Source: Azospirillum tabaci
GTDB taxonomy: Bacteria > Pseudomonadota > Alphaproteobacteria > Azospirillales > Azospirillaceae
Direction: 5' to 3'
Length of the DNA stretch: 64,000 bases
NCBI RefSeq assembly: GCF_014596085.1
Contig: NZ_JACCJY010000010.1
Span: forward strand, 78,693-142,692
Below are positions 43,141 through 51,874 of the stretch, in pieces (positions within the stretch are counted from its first letter, which is position 1; every line of letters starts with the position of its first letter). The notes under the pieces were generated by a model. That model ran no database searches. It was given only the letters and a program-made list of their open reading frames with translations, and was not told the DNA's origin. The position numbers and the translations under genes were made by a program.

Positions 43141-43158
43141 ATTTGGATCGATCCAAAT
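43141..43158. promoter_or_regulatory. candidate LacI-family operator (ATTTGGATCGATCCAAAT)
   Basis: A perfect 18-bp palindrome with central CG in the 394-base divergent gap between the ABC operon and moeA. Its form matches LacI-family operators; the regulator at 37812-38864 is in the controlled operon. The rest of this gap contains a small hairpin (43251-43268) and the FNR-like box; no gene seen. Confidence 0.7.
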
Positions 43159-43285
43159 GCGCAAGGGTGAAAACACAGCGCTGCGAAATTAATTCGTGCA
43201 GCCAACAATCACGCCGCGAACTCCTCCTGGTGATGCGCTACCGCGATGGTGCGTCCACGAACGGACGCTTGCGCCGCGCCGCGTC

Positions 43286-43299
43286 TTGACGATGATCAA
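43286..43299 (+). promoter_or_regulatory. FNR/FixK-like box (TTGAC-GATG-ATCAA)
   Basis: Matches the anaerobox consensus TTGAT-N4-ATCAA at nine of ten positions. It lies 91-104 bases upstream of moeA, compatible with activation from around -41 of a promoter near 43335-43340. Oxygen-limited induction of molybdenum-cofactor synthesis would suit nitrate respiration or nitrogen fixation. Confidence 0.5.
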
Positions 43300-43389
43300 G
43301 GTGGAACACGACCGCGCACCGGACTATTCGGGGTGATACGACGCGGTGCCGCCCCGTGAGGGTGGCTCCCAAGGGAGAAGGAATATCGC

Positions 43390-44640
43390 ATGGACTGCTT
43401 CGCCGGCCCCGGCCCCGCCGCCCCCCTCCCGCTGGACGAGGCGTTGGCCCGTGTGCAGCGGACCTACGGCGCGGCGACGGAGCCGGAGGAGGTGCCGCTG
43501 CGCGCAGCGCTCGGCCGCATCCTGGCGGAACCGGTGACGGCGACGGTGAACGTGCCGCCGGTCGCCGTCTCGGCGATGGACGGCTGGGGATTCGGCAAGG
43601 GGGACGGAGCTGCGGAGGGCGATGCCTTGCGGCTGGCCGTGGTGGGGCGCGTGCCCGCCGGCTCCGTCTTCCCCGGTACGGTCGGGCCGGGCGAGGCGGT
43701 CCGCATCTTCACGGGCGCGCCGATCCCGGCGGGGGTGGACACCGTCGCCATGCAGGAGGATTGCCGCGCCGAGGACGGAGCGGTGCTGGTCCCCGCCACC
43801 CTCGCGCGCGGCGCCAACATCCGCGAGGCCGGGGAGGACATGACGGCCGGATCGGTCGTGCTGACGCCCGGCCTGCGGTTGCGCGCCCAGGAGATCGGTC
43901 TGGCCGCCGCGGTGGGCCGGTCGAACCTGTTGGTGCGCAAGCGTCTGCGCGTCGTCCTGTTCTCCACCGGCGACGAACTGCGCGAGCCGGGGTCGGACAA
44001 GCCGGAGGGGACGATCTACGACGCCAACCGCTACACGCTGGCTGCCCAGCTCGACGCGCTGGGGGCGGACGTGCGCGACCTCGGCATCCTGCCGGACAAG
44101 CCGGAGGTGACCCGCGCCGCCCTGGCCGACGCCGCGGCGACCGCCGATCTCGTCGTCACCTCCGGCGGCGCGTCGGTGGGGGAGGAGGACCATGTGAAGG
44201 CGGCGGTCGGCGAGCTTGGGTCCGTCGATCTGTGGAAGCTCGCGCTGAAGCCGGGCAAGCCGCTGGCCCTCGGGCGCATCGGCACCACACCGTTCCTCGG
44301 CCTGCCCGGCAACCCGGTTTCGGCAATGGTGACCTTCATGCTGGTGGGGCGCCCTCTGGTGCTGCGCCTGTCGGGGGCGGAGAGTGCGCCAGCCCCCCGC
44401 TGCCTCGTCGTCGCCGGCTTCGAATTCAAGAAGAGGCCGGGACGGCGCGAGTTCCTGCGCGCCCGTCTGGCGACCGGACCGGATGGCCGCCCGGTCGCCC
44501 ACAAGTTTCCCAGCGACAGCTCCGGCGTCCTGACCTCGATGGTCGAGGCGGACGGGCTGGTGGACATGCCGGCGGACGCCACCGCGATCCGCGACGGGGA
44601 CATGGTGGAGTTCCTGCCCTTCACCGGGCTGTTCGCCTGA
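43390..44640 (+). CDS. moeA: molybdopterin molybdenumtransferase MoeA
   Basis: 416 residues, full length. Conserved blocks: PVAVSAMDGWGF, RIFTGAPIPAGVDTVAMQED, NIREAGEDM, FSTGDEL, IYDANRYTLAAQL, TSGGASVGEEDHVKAAV, KLALKPGKPLALGRIG and GLPGNPVSAMVTF. It inserts molybdate into adenylylated molybdopterin. AAGGAATATCGC precedes the ATG. An FNR-like box and a UTR hairpin lie upstream. Nearby DUF2478-DUF364 and TusA genes may also relate to molybdenum/sulfur chemistry. Confidence 0.96.
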   Translation: MDCFAGPGPAAPLPLDEALARVQRTYGAATEPEEVPLRAALGRILAEPVTATVNVPPVAVSAMDGWGFGKGDGAAEGDALRLAVVGRVPAGSVFPGTVGPGEAVRIFTGAPIPAGVDTVAMQEDCRAEDGAVLVPATLARGANIREAGEDMTAGSVVLTPGLRLRAQEIGLAAAVGRSNLLVRKRLRVVLFSTGDELREPGSDKPEGTIYDANRYTLAAQLDALGADVRDLGILPDKPEVTRAALADAAATADLVVTSGGASVGEEDHVKAAVGELGSVDLWKLALKPGKPLALGRIGTTPFLGLPGNPVSAMVTFMLVGRPLVLRLSGAESAPAPRCLVVAGFEFKKRPGRREFLRARLATGPDGRPVAHKFPSDSSGVLTSMVEADGLVDMPADATAIRDGDMVEFLPFTGLFA

Positions 44641-44710
44641 GCTTCACGCCGGGGCCGGGCATCGGGTTGGGGCAGCGCTTCACCCGGGCCGCGGCCTCGT
44701 CGATGTCCTT

Positions 44711-45037
44711 TTACTTCTTCGGCATGTGCCCGCTGATCTCGGCGTGCAGGGGTTTGGTGTCCTCGAACGTCTTCTGCTGTTCGGGGGTGGCTTCCTTCTG
44801 GTGCTTCGCCTTCCATTCCGAATAGGGCATGCCGTAGACGGCGATGCGGGCCTCCTCGTCGGTCAGCGGCACGTTCCGCTCCTTGGCGGCGGCGGCGTAC
44901 CATTTGGACAGGCAGTTGCGGCAGAAGCCGGCCAGATTCATCAGGTCGATGTTCTGCACGTCGGTGCGCTTCTGAAGATGCGCGACCAGACCGCGGAATG
45001 CGGCGGCCTCCAGTTCGGTGCGGGTCTTCTCGTCCAT
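44711..45037 (-). CDS. DUF1244 family protein
   Basis: 108 residues. Core of the DUF1244 family: AAAFRGLVAHLQKRTDVQNIDLMNLAGFCRNCLSKWY, followed by YGMPYSEWKAKHQ. A Cys pair (FCRNC) is conserved. Widespread in alphaproteobacteria; function unknown. It lies 11 bases after the DUF2478-DUF364 gene on the same strand, so it is likely in that operon. Confidence 0.88.
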   Translation of the reverse strand: MDEKTRTELEAAAFRGLVAHLQKRTDVQNIDLMNLAGFCRNCLSKWYAAAAKERNVPLTDEEARIAVYGMPYSEWKAKHQKEATPEQQKTFEDTKPLHAEISGHMPKK

Positions 45038-45048
45038 TCCAATCCCTC

Positions 45049-46287
45049 TCAATTTTGTTGGTTGTGCAGCGTGACGAAGCGGCCGTGGCGGTGGAAGCTC
45101 TGGGACGAGCCGCCGGCCAGGATCGCCTCGGCCACGGCGTCGCGGTTCTCCACCACGAAGCCGGCCAGAGCGGCGATGCCGTAGCGGAACAGCCGCGGCG
45201 TCAGCGGCGTCCCCGGCCCGACGAGGGCGACGCGGGTCCCCTCCGCCACCGACAGCAGACGGGGCAGGGTGCGGTTGGTCAGGGTGGAGGCGGTGATCGC
45301 CGCACCCTCGGCGCCCCGCAACAGCCATTCCCCGGCGGCTTCCGGATACTCCCCGTCGCTGGGGTTCCGCTCAACCACATGGGCGTTGGGCAGGCGCCGG
45401 GCAATCTGCGGGAAGGCCCCGAAGACGACGACGCGCCCCTCCATCCCGGTGAACAGGTCCAGCCCATTGACCGGAGAACCGGTCAGATCGGGGCGGTTGT
45501 AGTGGGCGTTCAGGGCGGCCATGCCGACCGCGGCCTCCTGCGGGTCCCAGGAGCGCGCGGCGTGGGCAGCCAGCTCTGCGAGGCCGACGCCGGCCCAGCG
45601 CGCCGGGTCGAGCGGCGGCGCCGACTGCGGGCGGGCGGCCAGACCGATGCCGGGCCCCGCGGCACCGTCCGTCTCCACCATGATCCATTTGGCGCCGATG
45701 GTGATGGCACGGACCTCCGCGTCCTCCACCCCGTGCAGGAGGTCGTCGTAGAGCCGGTGCGCCCCCCACCAGCGCCACAGCGCGTCCTCGTCCGGCGAAA
45801 TCAGGGAGGTGAAGCCGCCGGTGAAGCTCTGCCACTCGTTGAGGAAGCGGCTGCCGACGCTGGTCAGCACCGGGATGCCCTCGGCGATGCCGGCCAGCAG
45901 CTCGTCCGCCAACCCCTCGCCGTGCGCCTCCAGTCCGGCAAACTTGTTGACCACCAGGAGGTCGGCGCGCTCCGCGATGGCGCGGCGCAGCGCCTGGCTG
46001 GCCTCGGCCACCCCCTGGGGATCGACGCGGCAGGACTGCGATGCGCGGCCCAGATGCTGGGAGATGTCGTAGGCCTGACCGGTGGCGACGTCCACCAGCT
46101 CCATCAGGTCGGCGCAGTCGCCGGGCGCGCCGGTGTTGCGCTGGATCACGCCGCCGACGCGAAAGCCGCGCCGCTGCAGTTCCGTCACAAACCGGTCGAT
46201 CATCGCGTCCACGGCGGCGGAGCCGGGGCCATGGACCACCGCGCCGGGACGCAGCGGGGGTGGAACCGCGGGGCGCAGGGTCGGCAT
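45049..46287 (-). CDS. DUF2478-DUF4213/DUF364 fusion protein
   Basis: 412 residues from MPTLRPAVPP. Residues ~15-170 are DUF2478 (FRVGGVIQRNTG, MELVDVATG, CRVDPQGVAEA, ADLLVVNKFAGLEAHGEGL), a family linked to molybdate/nitrogen-fixation loci. Residues ~185-405 are DUF4213 plus DUF364 (AVGMAALNAHYNRP, GRVVVFGAFPQIARRL, AITASTLTNRTLPRLL, VALVGPGTPLTPRLFRYGI), proposed for heavy-metal chelation. The two are usually separate proteins. Neighbours moeA and TusA support a role in molybdenum/sulfur cofactor handling, which is inference. Confidence 0.85.
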   Translation of the reverse strand: MPTLRPAVPPPLRPGAVVHGPGSAAVDAMIDRFVTELQRRGFRVGGVIQRNTGAPGDCADLMELVDVATGQAYDISQHLGRASQSCRVDPQGVAEASQALRRAIAERADLLVVNKFAGLEAHGEGLADELLAGIAEGIPVLTSVGSRFLNEWQSFTGGFTSLISPDEDALWRWWGAHRLYDDLLHGVEDAEVRAITIGAKWIMVETDGAAGPGIGLAARPQSAPPLDPARWAGVGLAELAAHAARSWDPQEAAVGMAALNAHYNRPDLTGSPVNGLDLFTGMEGRVVVFGAFPQIARRLPNAHVVERNPSDGEYPEAAGEWLLRGAEGAAITASTLTNRTLPRLLSVAEGTRVALVGPGTPLTPRLFRYGIAALAGFVVENRDAVAEAILAGGSSQSFHRHGRFVTLHNQQN

Positions 46288-46319
46288 GGGGCGGGCTCCT
46301 TCAGAGATGGAGGCGAACG

Positions 46320-46556
46320 TCACGCGGCGGAGGCGCCGCGGCGGATGTGGTACACGAACACCTCCCCGCGCGTCTCGTGCGCCAGCAGCACGTTGTCGGT
46401 CGTGTTGCAGAAATGCTTGAAATCGATGATCGACGCCGGGTCGGTGGCGTAGACGATCACCTCCTCCCCCTCGGCCATTTTGTCCAGGAGGGCACGCGTC
46501 CGCAGGATGGGCAGCGGGCAATGCAGCCCCTTCACGTCGAGTTCCTTGGCCGCCAC
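46320..46556 (-). CDS. TusA-family sulfurtransferase
   Basis: 78 residues with a GTG start chosen because GAGGG lies seven bases upstream; another GTG two codons earlier is possible. Signature KGLHCPLPILRTRALLDKMAEGEEV, with the active Cys13 followed by Pro. Such small proteins carry persulfide sulfur for thiouridine, molybdenum cofactor or sulfur oxidation. It precedes the DUF2478-DUF364 gene by 32 bases on the same strand. Confidence 0.88.
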   Translation of the reverse strand: MAAKELDVKGLHCPLPILRTRALLDKMAEGEEVIVYATDPASIIDFKHFCNTTDNVLLAHETRGEVFVYHIRRGASAA

Positions 46557-46710
46557 GAACACACCCTCTTCTTCTGCATGGTCACCGGACGCCGCGACTG
46601 TACCGGGTTCGCGCCTCCGTCTCCACCGTTCCGGGCGGTCAGGGCACCTTTGCCGGGCTGGGATGTTAGCCAGGAAACGGACTCGAACGAACAATGCGGG
46701 AGCAACGCTT

Positions 46711-47760
46711 ATGGCCGGTCGGCATTTCGACAAGGTGGTGGTCATCACCGGGGCGTCCAGCGGGATCGGCCGGGCGACCGCCCTGGAATTCGCGCGCCAG
46801 GGCGCCGCGGTGGTGCTGGCGGCGCGGCGCCACGCCGCCCTGCACGAGGTCGCGGAGGACTGCGTGGAAGCCGGGGGGCGGGCGATGGTCGTGCCCACCG
46901 ACGTGCGCGACCAGGAGCAGATGAACCGGTTGGCCGAGCGCGCCATCGAGGTGTTCGGCGGGATCGACGTCTGGGTGAACAACGCCGGCGTGATCGCTTT
47001 CGGACGCTTCGAGGAGACTCCGCAGGACGTGTTCGAGGAGGTGATGCGCACCAACTTCTTCGGCACCGCCAACGGTTGCCGCGCCGTGATGCCCCATTTT
47101 CTGGAGCGGGGGGAGGGCACAATCATCAACGTCGCCTCGCTGGCCTCCATCGTCGGGCAGCGCTACGCCGCCGCCTATGCCGCCAGCAAGTTCGCGGTGC
47201 GCGGCTTCTCCGAAACGCTGAGGCAGGAGCTGGTGGAGGACCCCGGAATCCAGGTCTGCACCGTGCTGCCCGGCCCCATCGACACGCCGCTGTGGCAGCA
47301 TGGCGCGAACTACACCGGCCGCGCCGTCAAGGCGATGACGCCGCTGCGCCCGCCGGAGGAGGTGGCGGAGGCCATCCTGCGGCTGGCCGAAAACCCCCGC
47401 CCAGAGCTGTTCGTCGGCGCCGCGGGGCGCTCCGCCGCCCTGCCGCACGTGGTGGCGCCGGCGCTGGCCGACCGCATGCTGGCCCACCGGATGGACCGCG
47501 ACATGTTCGACAACCGCCCGGCCCACGACACCTCCGGCGGCGTTCTGGAGGCCATGCCGGACTATCGGGAGGCGAGCGGCGGCTGGATGGAGCGCGCCGC
47601 CGCGCAGGGGCCGCAAGGCCGGGCGGATGGGCGCCGGACCTTCTGCTGGACCAACCTCGCCTTGTTCCTGCTGCCCATCGGGCTGATGAGCCGTTTGCCC
47701 GCCCATGTCTGGGAGCGGCGGGCGTGGGAGAGTGCCAGGGTCAGGCCGTCAGCATCTTGA
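46711..47760 (+). CDS. short-chain dehydrogenase/reductase with C-terminal membrane-like extension
   Basis: 349 residues from MAGRHFDKVV. Classical SDR core (1-~250): TGASSGIGRA cofactor loop, NNAG, catalytic Ser in NVASLASIVG and YAAAYAASK motif. The Arg-Arg after beta-2 (LAARRHAAL) suggests NADPH. A ~90-residue extension holds a hydrophobic segment (NLALFLLPIGLM), so membrane association is possible. Divergent from tusA. Its end overlaps the convergent TauE-like gene by 20 bases. Substrate unknown. Confidence 0.9.
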   Translation: MAGRHFDKVVVITGASSGIGRATALEFARQGAAVVLAARRHAALHEVAEDCVEAGGRAMVVPTDVRDQEQMNRLAERAIEVFGGIDVWVNNAGVIAFGRFEETPQDVFEEVMRTNFFGTANGCRAVMPHFLERGEGTIINVASLASIVGQRYAAAYAASKFAVRGFSETLRQELVEDPGIQVCTVLPGPIDTPLWQHGANYTGRAVKAMTPLRPPEEVAEAILRLAENPRPELFVGAAGRSAALPHVVAPALADRMLAHRMDRDMFDNRPAHDTSGGVLEAMPDYREASGGWMERAAAQGPQGRADGRRTFCWTNLALFLLPIGLMSRLPAHVWERRAWESARVRPSAS

Positions 47761-48490
47761 GGGCGGACAAGGCCAGGATCGCGGCCAGCAGATAGCGCAG
47801 CGCCGCGGTCGGCAGATGGCGGCTTCCCAGCCAGGCGCCGACCGCCCCGCCCACCCCGGCGGCGGCCAGCCACCAGGGCAGGGCCGTCGGCAGGGTCGTC
47901 GCGGTCGTCCAGGTCCCGGCCAGCGCCGCCGCCGAGTTCAGCAGGTTGTAGGCGGCCGACACGGCGGCGGCGCGGCGGGTCTCGACCCAGCCCATGAGCA
48001 GGATCAGCGGCGCCAGGAAGATGCCGCCGCCAGTGCCGGTCATCCCGGACAGGAAGCCCACGGCCGCCCCGGCGGCGAGCGCCGGCAGGAAGGGCGGCGT
48101 GGCCTCATGCGTCAATCCGGGTGTTCCGCGCGCCGCCCAGGTGGAACGCGCCAGTTCCAGCGCCGCCAGAAGGAGGATCGCCCCGACCAGCGGGTAATAG
48201 AGATGCGACGGCAGGTGCAGCGTGCCGCCGAGGAACGAGAAGGGCATCCCCAGCACGCCGAACGGGTAGAAGGCCCGCCACGTGAACAGTCCGGCGCGCG
48301 CGAAGCGGGTGGTGCCGATGGCGGCCACCAGAAGGTTGAGGGCGAGCGCCGTCGGCTTCATCGTCGCCGGGTCGAGCCCGACGATGCCCATGACCGCCAG
48401 ATAGCCCGAGGCGCCGGCCTGCCCGACCGCGGCGTACAGCGTGGCGACGGCCAGGATCAGCGCCGTCAAACCGACCGTCTCGTTGATCAC
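47741..48490 (-). CDS. TauE/SafE (TSUP) family permease
   Basis: 249 residues from a GTG start (GGGGGAAA lies eight bases upstream). Seven to eight membrane helices; repeats typical of the family include [16 protein letters not shown] in the first half and [20 protein letters not shown] in the second. The family exports sulfite, sulfoacetate or related anions or takes up others. TusA is nearby, but no direct link is shown. Confidence 0.87.
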   Translation of the reverse strand: MINETVGLTALILAVATLYAAVGQAGASGYLAVMGIVGLDPATMKPTALALNLLVAAIGTTRFARAGLFTWRAFYPFGVLGMPFSFLGGTLHLPSHLYYPLVGAILLLAALELARSTWAARGTPGLTHEATPPFLPALAAGAAVGFLSGMTGTGGGIFLAPLILLMGWVETRRAAAVSAAYNLLNSAAALAGTWTTATTLPTALPWWLAAAGVGGAVGAWLGSRHLPTAALRYLLAAILALSALKMLTA

Positions 48491-48651
48491 CCGCGTTTCC
48501 CCCAAAGCTTCGCCGGTCGCTTGTAAACCGGTGGGCGTGGGCAGGGCCAGGGAAAGGGCGGAGGATTTCCGAACCATGGAGGCGCGGCGCTGTTGGCGGG
48601 GGAGGGCACCGACGCCCATCCCCCATCACCCCTGTCCTTCGGAGCCTGCCC

Positions 48652-49056
48652 ATGCACGCCCGCGAGATGATCAGCACGCACCCCCAGGTCCGCGGCAACG
48701 CCAACGACGCGCTCAGCCGCTGCATCGAGGCCTGCTACGACTGCGCGCAGACCTGCACCAGCTGCGCCGACGCCTGCCTGGGCGAGGATCAGCTGGCCGA
48801 GCTGGTCCAGTGCATCCGTCTGAACATGGATTGCGCGGACGTCTGCACGGCCACCGGTTCCGTCGCCACGCGGCGCAGCGGTTCCAACGAGGCGGTGATC
48901 CGCGCCATGCTCGACGCCTGCGCCACCGCCTGCCGCCTCTGCGCCGAGGAATGCGAACATCACGCCGGCATGCACCGGCACTGCCGCATCTGCGCCGAAG
49001 CCTGCCGGACCTGCGAGGACGCCTGCCGCAAGGCTGCGCAAGGCCTGAGCCATTGA
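48652..49056 (+). CDS. Cys-rich four-helix-bundle copper-storage-like protein (DUF326)
   Basis: 134 residues with 18 Cys, mostly as CxxxC and CxxC within amphipathic helices ([34 protein letters not shown]), plus a His-rich turn HHAGMHRHC. This is the pattern of Csp-type copper-storage proteins and DUF326. No signal or Tat peptide, so the cytosolic (Csp3-like) type is likely. Cu(I) binding is inferred from family. Confidence 0.9.
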   Translation: MHAREMISTHPQVRGNANDALSRCIEACYDCAQTCTSCADACLGEDQLAELVQCIRLNMDCADVCTATGSVATRRSGSNEAVIRAMLDACATACRLCAEECEHHAGMHRHCRICAEACRTCEDACRKAAQGLSH

Positions 49057-49069
49057 TGGAGGCGGGGGG

Positions 49070-49945
49070 TTATCCGCCGTTTCCGAGGATCACCCTGTCC
49101 AGGTAATCGGCCAACAGCGGGCCGTCCCCCAACCCGAGCAACAGCTTGGACGACACATTGCCGTTGTCCGTCCGCAGGCCGGGAACCGACGCGTGGCGGG
49201 TCAGGAAGCGGTCCAGCGCGGCGTTCCAGGCCGGGTCGGCGTTGCGGCAGAAGATCTTCGACAGTGAGAAATGCGGCACCTTGCGGAAGGGGCTGGGAAG
49301 GCGCTTCCCCTGGAAGACCGCCGGCGGGTTGCCGTGGGCGCGGTAACGGGCCTCCAGCGTCTTGCGGAAGCTCTGGAAGGTCGTCCCACCGCTCTCCATG
49401 CCGATGGTGACGACCGGAACGCCGAGCAGGGCCACCGAGTCGGCGATCAGGCGGGCGTTCTCCTCCTGGTCGCGCCGGATGGCCTCGGCGATGTCCGGAT
49501 CGTCGCGCATCGCATCGTTCAGCCCCACCGTGCGCGGCGTGTGGAAGGAGCTTTTGTTCAGCACCATCACCTTGCGGCGGAAGGACCCGGCGCCGAAGAT
49601 GCCATCGAAGAAGCTGTGCGCCATGGCCCCGGCGCGCCCCTGGACGCACAGATAGACGGATTGCTCGAACTCCCGGCGCCCCGGATTGTCGCCGACCAGG
49701 ATCAGCTCCGGCAAAGGGCCGTCGGCGGTCGCGTAGGTGGCGAGGTCGCCGTTCGCGACGAACAGCGGCGACACGGAATCCCGGAGGGCGCGGACCCGTT
49801 CGCCGTGTTCGGCGACGCGAGCCCGGAACAGCGAGACCGTGTCCGGCCGGTCGTCCGCGGGCGGGACGTCGCCCAGGATGACGGACAGGCGCCGCAACTC
49901 GGCCTCGTTGTCCGCTGCCGACGCGTCGATCGACGATACCGCCAT
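49070..49945 (-). CDS. uracil-DNA-glycosylase-superfamily-like protein
   Basis: 291 residues from MAVSSIDASA; AAGGGG lies eight bases from this ATG. LPELILVGDNPGRREFEQSVYL (residues ~78-100) resembles UDG motif A (G-x-x-P-G), and a late VPHFSLSKIF could supply the motif B His. The middle KVMVLNKSSFHTPRT also fits the fold. I know of no functional assignment for this variant, and the Asp in GDNPG replaces the usual Glu/Gln-rich water-activating position. The glycosylase reading is tentative. Confidence 0.6.
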   Translation of the reverse strand: MAVSSIDASAADNEAELRRLSVILGDVPPADDRPDTVSLFRARVAEHGERVRALRDSVSPLFVANGDLATYATADGPLPELILVGDNPGRREFEQSVYLCVQGRAGAMAHSFFDGIFGAGSFRRKVMVLNKSSFHTPRTVGLNDAMRDDPDIAEAIRRDQEENARLIADSVALLGVPVVTIGMESGGTTFQSFRKTLEARYRAHGNPPAVFQGKRLPSPFRKVPHFSLSKIFCRNADPAWNAALDRFLTRHASVPGLRTDNGNVSSKLLLGLGDGPLLADYLDRVILGNGG

Positions 49946-50105
49946 TCCCATCACCCCTTTTGCCAAGCCGTCCCCATCCAAGGGACCGGCGCCATCTAAG
50001 GGACTGGTGATTGTGTTGTCGAGAGGCGTCGATCCGGTTATAGAGTGCGCCAGGGAAGCGACCGGAGCCGCGCCGATTGCGGGTTCGCCAGGAGGTTCGG
50101 AAGGA

Positions 50106-50690
50106 ATGAAGCTGTCAGACGTCGATATTCGCCGATACCTCGCCGAAGGACGCATCGAGATCGACCCGTTGCCGGCGGAGAGCCAGATCGGCGCGATGTC
50201 GGTCGACCTCCAGCTCGGGAACGCCTTCCAGGTCTTCCCGCCGGGCAAGGCGGCCTTCGTCGACCTTGCCCCACCGGAGGGCCATCCCAGCCAGGTTCCC
50301 GACAAGCTGATGGATCGGGTCGAGGTTCCCGTTGGTGAGCCGTTCTTCCTGCATCCGGGCGAGCTGGTGCTCGGGATCACGGTGCAGCGCATCGGCCTTC
50401 CCAACGACATCGCCGGCCGTCTGGACGGTCGCAGCAGCCTCGCTCGCCTCGGGCTGATGGTGCACGCCACCGCGCACACCATCGATCCGGGTTGGAACGG
50501 CCGCATCACGCTGGAATTCTTCAACTGCGGGCGGCTGCCGCTGGCGCTGCGTCCGGGCATGAGGATCTGTGCCCTCAGCTTCGAGACGCTGATGTCGCCG
50601 ACCTCCAAGCCCTATGCCGCGCGCCCCGACGCCAAGTACCGCGACCAGCTCGATCCCCTGCCGAGCCGGATCAACCTGGAACAGCCCTGA
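50106..50690 (+). CDS. dcd: dCTP deaminase
   Basis: 194 residues from MKLSDVDIRRYL, with AGGAGG and GGAAGGA upstream. Conserved Dcd blocks: IGAMSVDLQLGN, PGELVLGITVQRI, GRLDGRSSLARLGLMVHATAHTIDPGWNGRITLEFFN and LRPGMRICALSFE. It makes dUTP for thymidylate synthesis. A bidirectional terminator follows. Confidence 0.95.
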   Translation: MKLSDVDIRRYLAEGRIEIDPLPAESQIGAMSVDLQLGNAFQVFPPGKAAFVDLAPPEGHPSQVPDKLMDRVEVPVGEPFFLHPGELVLGITVQRIGLPNDIAGRLDGRSSLARLGLMVHATAHTIDPGWNGRITLEFFNCGRLPLALRPGMRICALSFETLMSPTSKPYAARPDAKYRDQLDPLPSRINLEQP

Positions 50691-50716
50691 GGGCTGGTCT
50701 CCGAAGGCCGACGTTG

Positions 50717-50748
50717 AAAAGGCGCCCCGCTTCCGGGGCGCCTTTTTT
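50717..50748. terminator. bidirectional intrinsic terminator
   Basis: AAAAGGCGCCCCG-CTTC-CGGGGCGCCTTTTTT: a perfect 9-bp GC stem with flanking A and T runs. It serves dcd on the plus strand and the cupin gene on the minus strand. Confidence 0.92.
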
Positions 50749-50772
50749 ATGCGGCGTGAGGCGGGCGGATCC

Positions 50773-51201
50773 TTACCCGGGCTCCCACCCCTCCGGCGCC
50801 ATCTCGAAGCCGGCGAATTCGAAGGCGGGGGAGACGGTGCAGCCGACCAGAACCCAGCCCGCCAACGGCCGCGCCGCCTGCCACGCGTGCGCCGGAACGA
50901 CCCCCTGCGGGCGTTGGCCGCCCGCCAGGTCCATCCCCAGCACCACCCGCTCCACCGACCGCCCGTCGGCGGAGATGGACAGCTCCAGCGGTCCGCCGGC
51001 GTGCCAGTGCCACATCTCGACCGCGTCCACCCGGTGCCAGTGGGAGCGCTCGCCGGCCTGAAGCAGGTAATGGATGCCGGTCTTGACTCCGCGTCCGCCG
51101 CCCGGCGGGGCGTCCCGGAAGGTCTCCACATAGTGGCCGCCTTCCGGATGGGGCTGCATGCCCAGCGTGGCGATGATGCGCTCGGGCGTCAGCGACTCCA
51201 T
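50773..51201 (-). CDS. cupin-fold DUF985 family protein
   Basis: 142 residues. Family blocks: LGMQPHPEGGHYVETFRD, GIHYLLQAGERSHWHRVDAVEMWHWHAG and VVPAHAWQAA. A His-rich cupin metal site is present (SHWHRV, WHWH). GGAGGGCGAGG precedes the ATG, and it starts 14 bases after the GST stop. Biochemical role unknown. Confidence 0.9.
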   Translation of the reverse strand: MESLTPERIIATLGMQPHPEGGHYVETFRDAPPGGGRGVKTGIHYLLQAGERSHWHRVDAVEMWHWHAGGPLELSISADGRSVERVVLGMDLAGGQRPQGVVPAHAWQAARPLAGWVLVGCTVSPAFEFAGFEMAPEGWEPG

Positions 51202-51215
51202 GGCCTCGCCCTCCG

Positions 51216-51821
51216 TCACGCCGGTGGCGGGGCGGTGCGGCGGAAGCTGTCGAGGTCGGAGGCCGAGGCGAACCAAGCCGCCAGTTCCGGGCGGCCCACC
51301 CGCCAATCCTCGTGCCCGAACCGGAAGTCGAGGTAGCCGAGCGCCACCAGGATGGACAGCGTTCCGATGGTCAGCGTGCCGTCGAGGGCCGGCGCTTCCG
51401 CCTCCAGCACGTCGAGCGCGCGGGCGACGGCGCGGCGCTGGCGCTCCGCCCAGGATTCGGAGCGCTCGCCGTCCGGACGCTGAAGCTCCAGGCGGCGCAG
51501 GATGGCGGCGTCGCAGATGCCGTCGGCCAGCGCCTGCTGGCGCAGCGCCGTCCAGCGCGCCGGGCCGGAGGCCGGGAACAGGCGCGGGCCGTCGTGCAGC
51601 GAGTCCAGATACTCCGCGATCACCGGGCTGTCGTAGAGCGTCGAGCCGTCCTCCAGGATCAGGGCCGGCACCTTGCCCAGCGGGTTGTCCGCCGGCAGGT
51701 CCGTGTCCGGCGCCCAGGCGTTGGTCACCTGCTTCCCGACCGCCGAATCCAGCCCGCATTCGATGAGGACCATCGCGACCTTGCGGACGTAGGGCGAGGT
51801 CGGGCTCCAGCGCAGCTTCAT
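51216..51821 (-). CDS. glutathione S-transferase family protein
   Basis: 201 residues: thioredoxin-like N-terminal domain (MKLRWSPTSPYVRKVAMVL, with SPYVRK at the active-site helix, and DGSTLYDSPVIAEYLDSL, the glutathione gamma-Glu site), then an all-helical C-terminal domain. It probably uses Ser/Thr rather than Cys at the active site. Operon with the DUF985 gene. Confidence 0.92.
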   Translation of the reverse strand: MKLRWSPTSPYVRKVAMVLIECGLDSAVGKQVTNAWAPDTDLPADNPLGKVPALILEDGSTLYDSPVIAEYLDSLHDGPRLFPASGPARWTALRQQALADGICDAAILRRLELQRPDGERSESWAERQRRAVARALDVLEAEAPALDGTLTIGTLSILVALGYLDFRFGHEDWRVGRPELAAWFASASDLDSFRRTAPPPA

Positions 51822-51874
51822 GAAAATCTCTCCTCCCGTTCGGTGGGCGTCAGCGTAGCGCGAGGGCGCGCCGT

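Noticed and set aside
43318..43389. Molybdenum-cofactor riboswitch before moeA
   Set aside because: The leader has a small hairpin (GCCGCCC-CGTGA-GGGTGGC) but is too short and lacks the other conserved Moco-motif stems.
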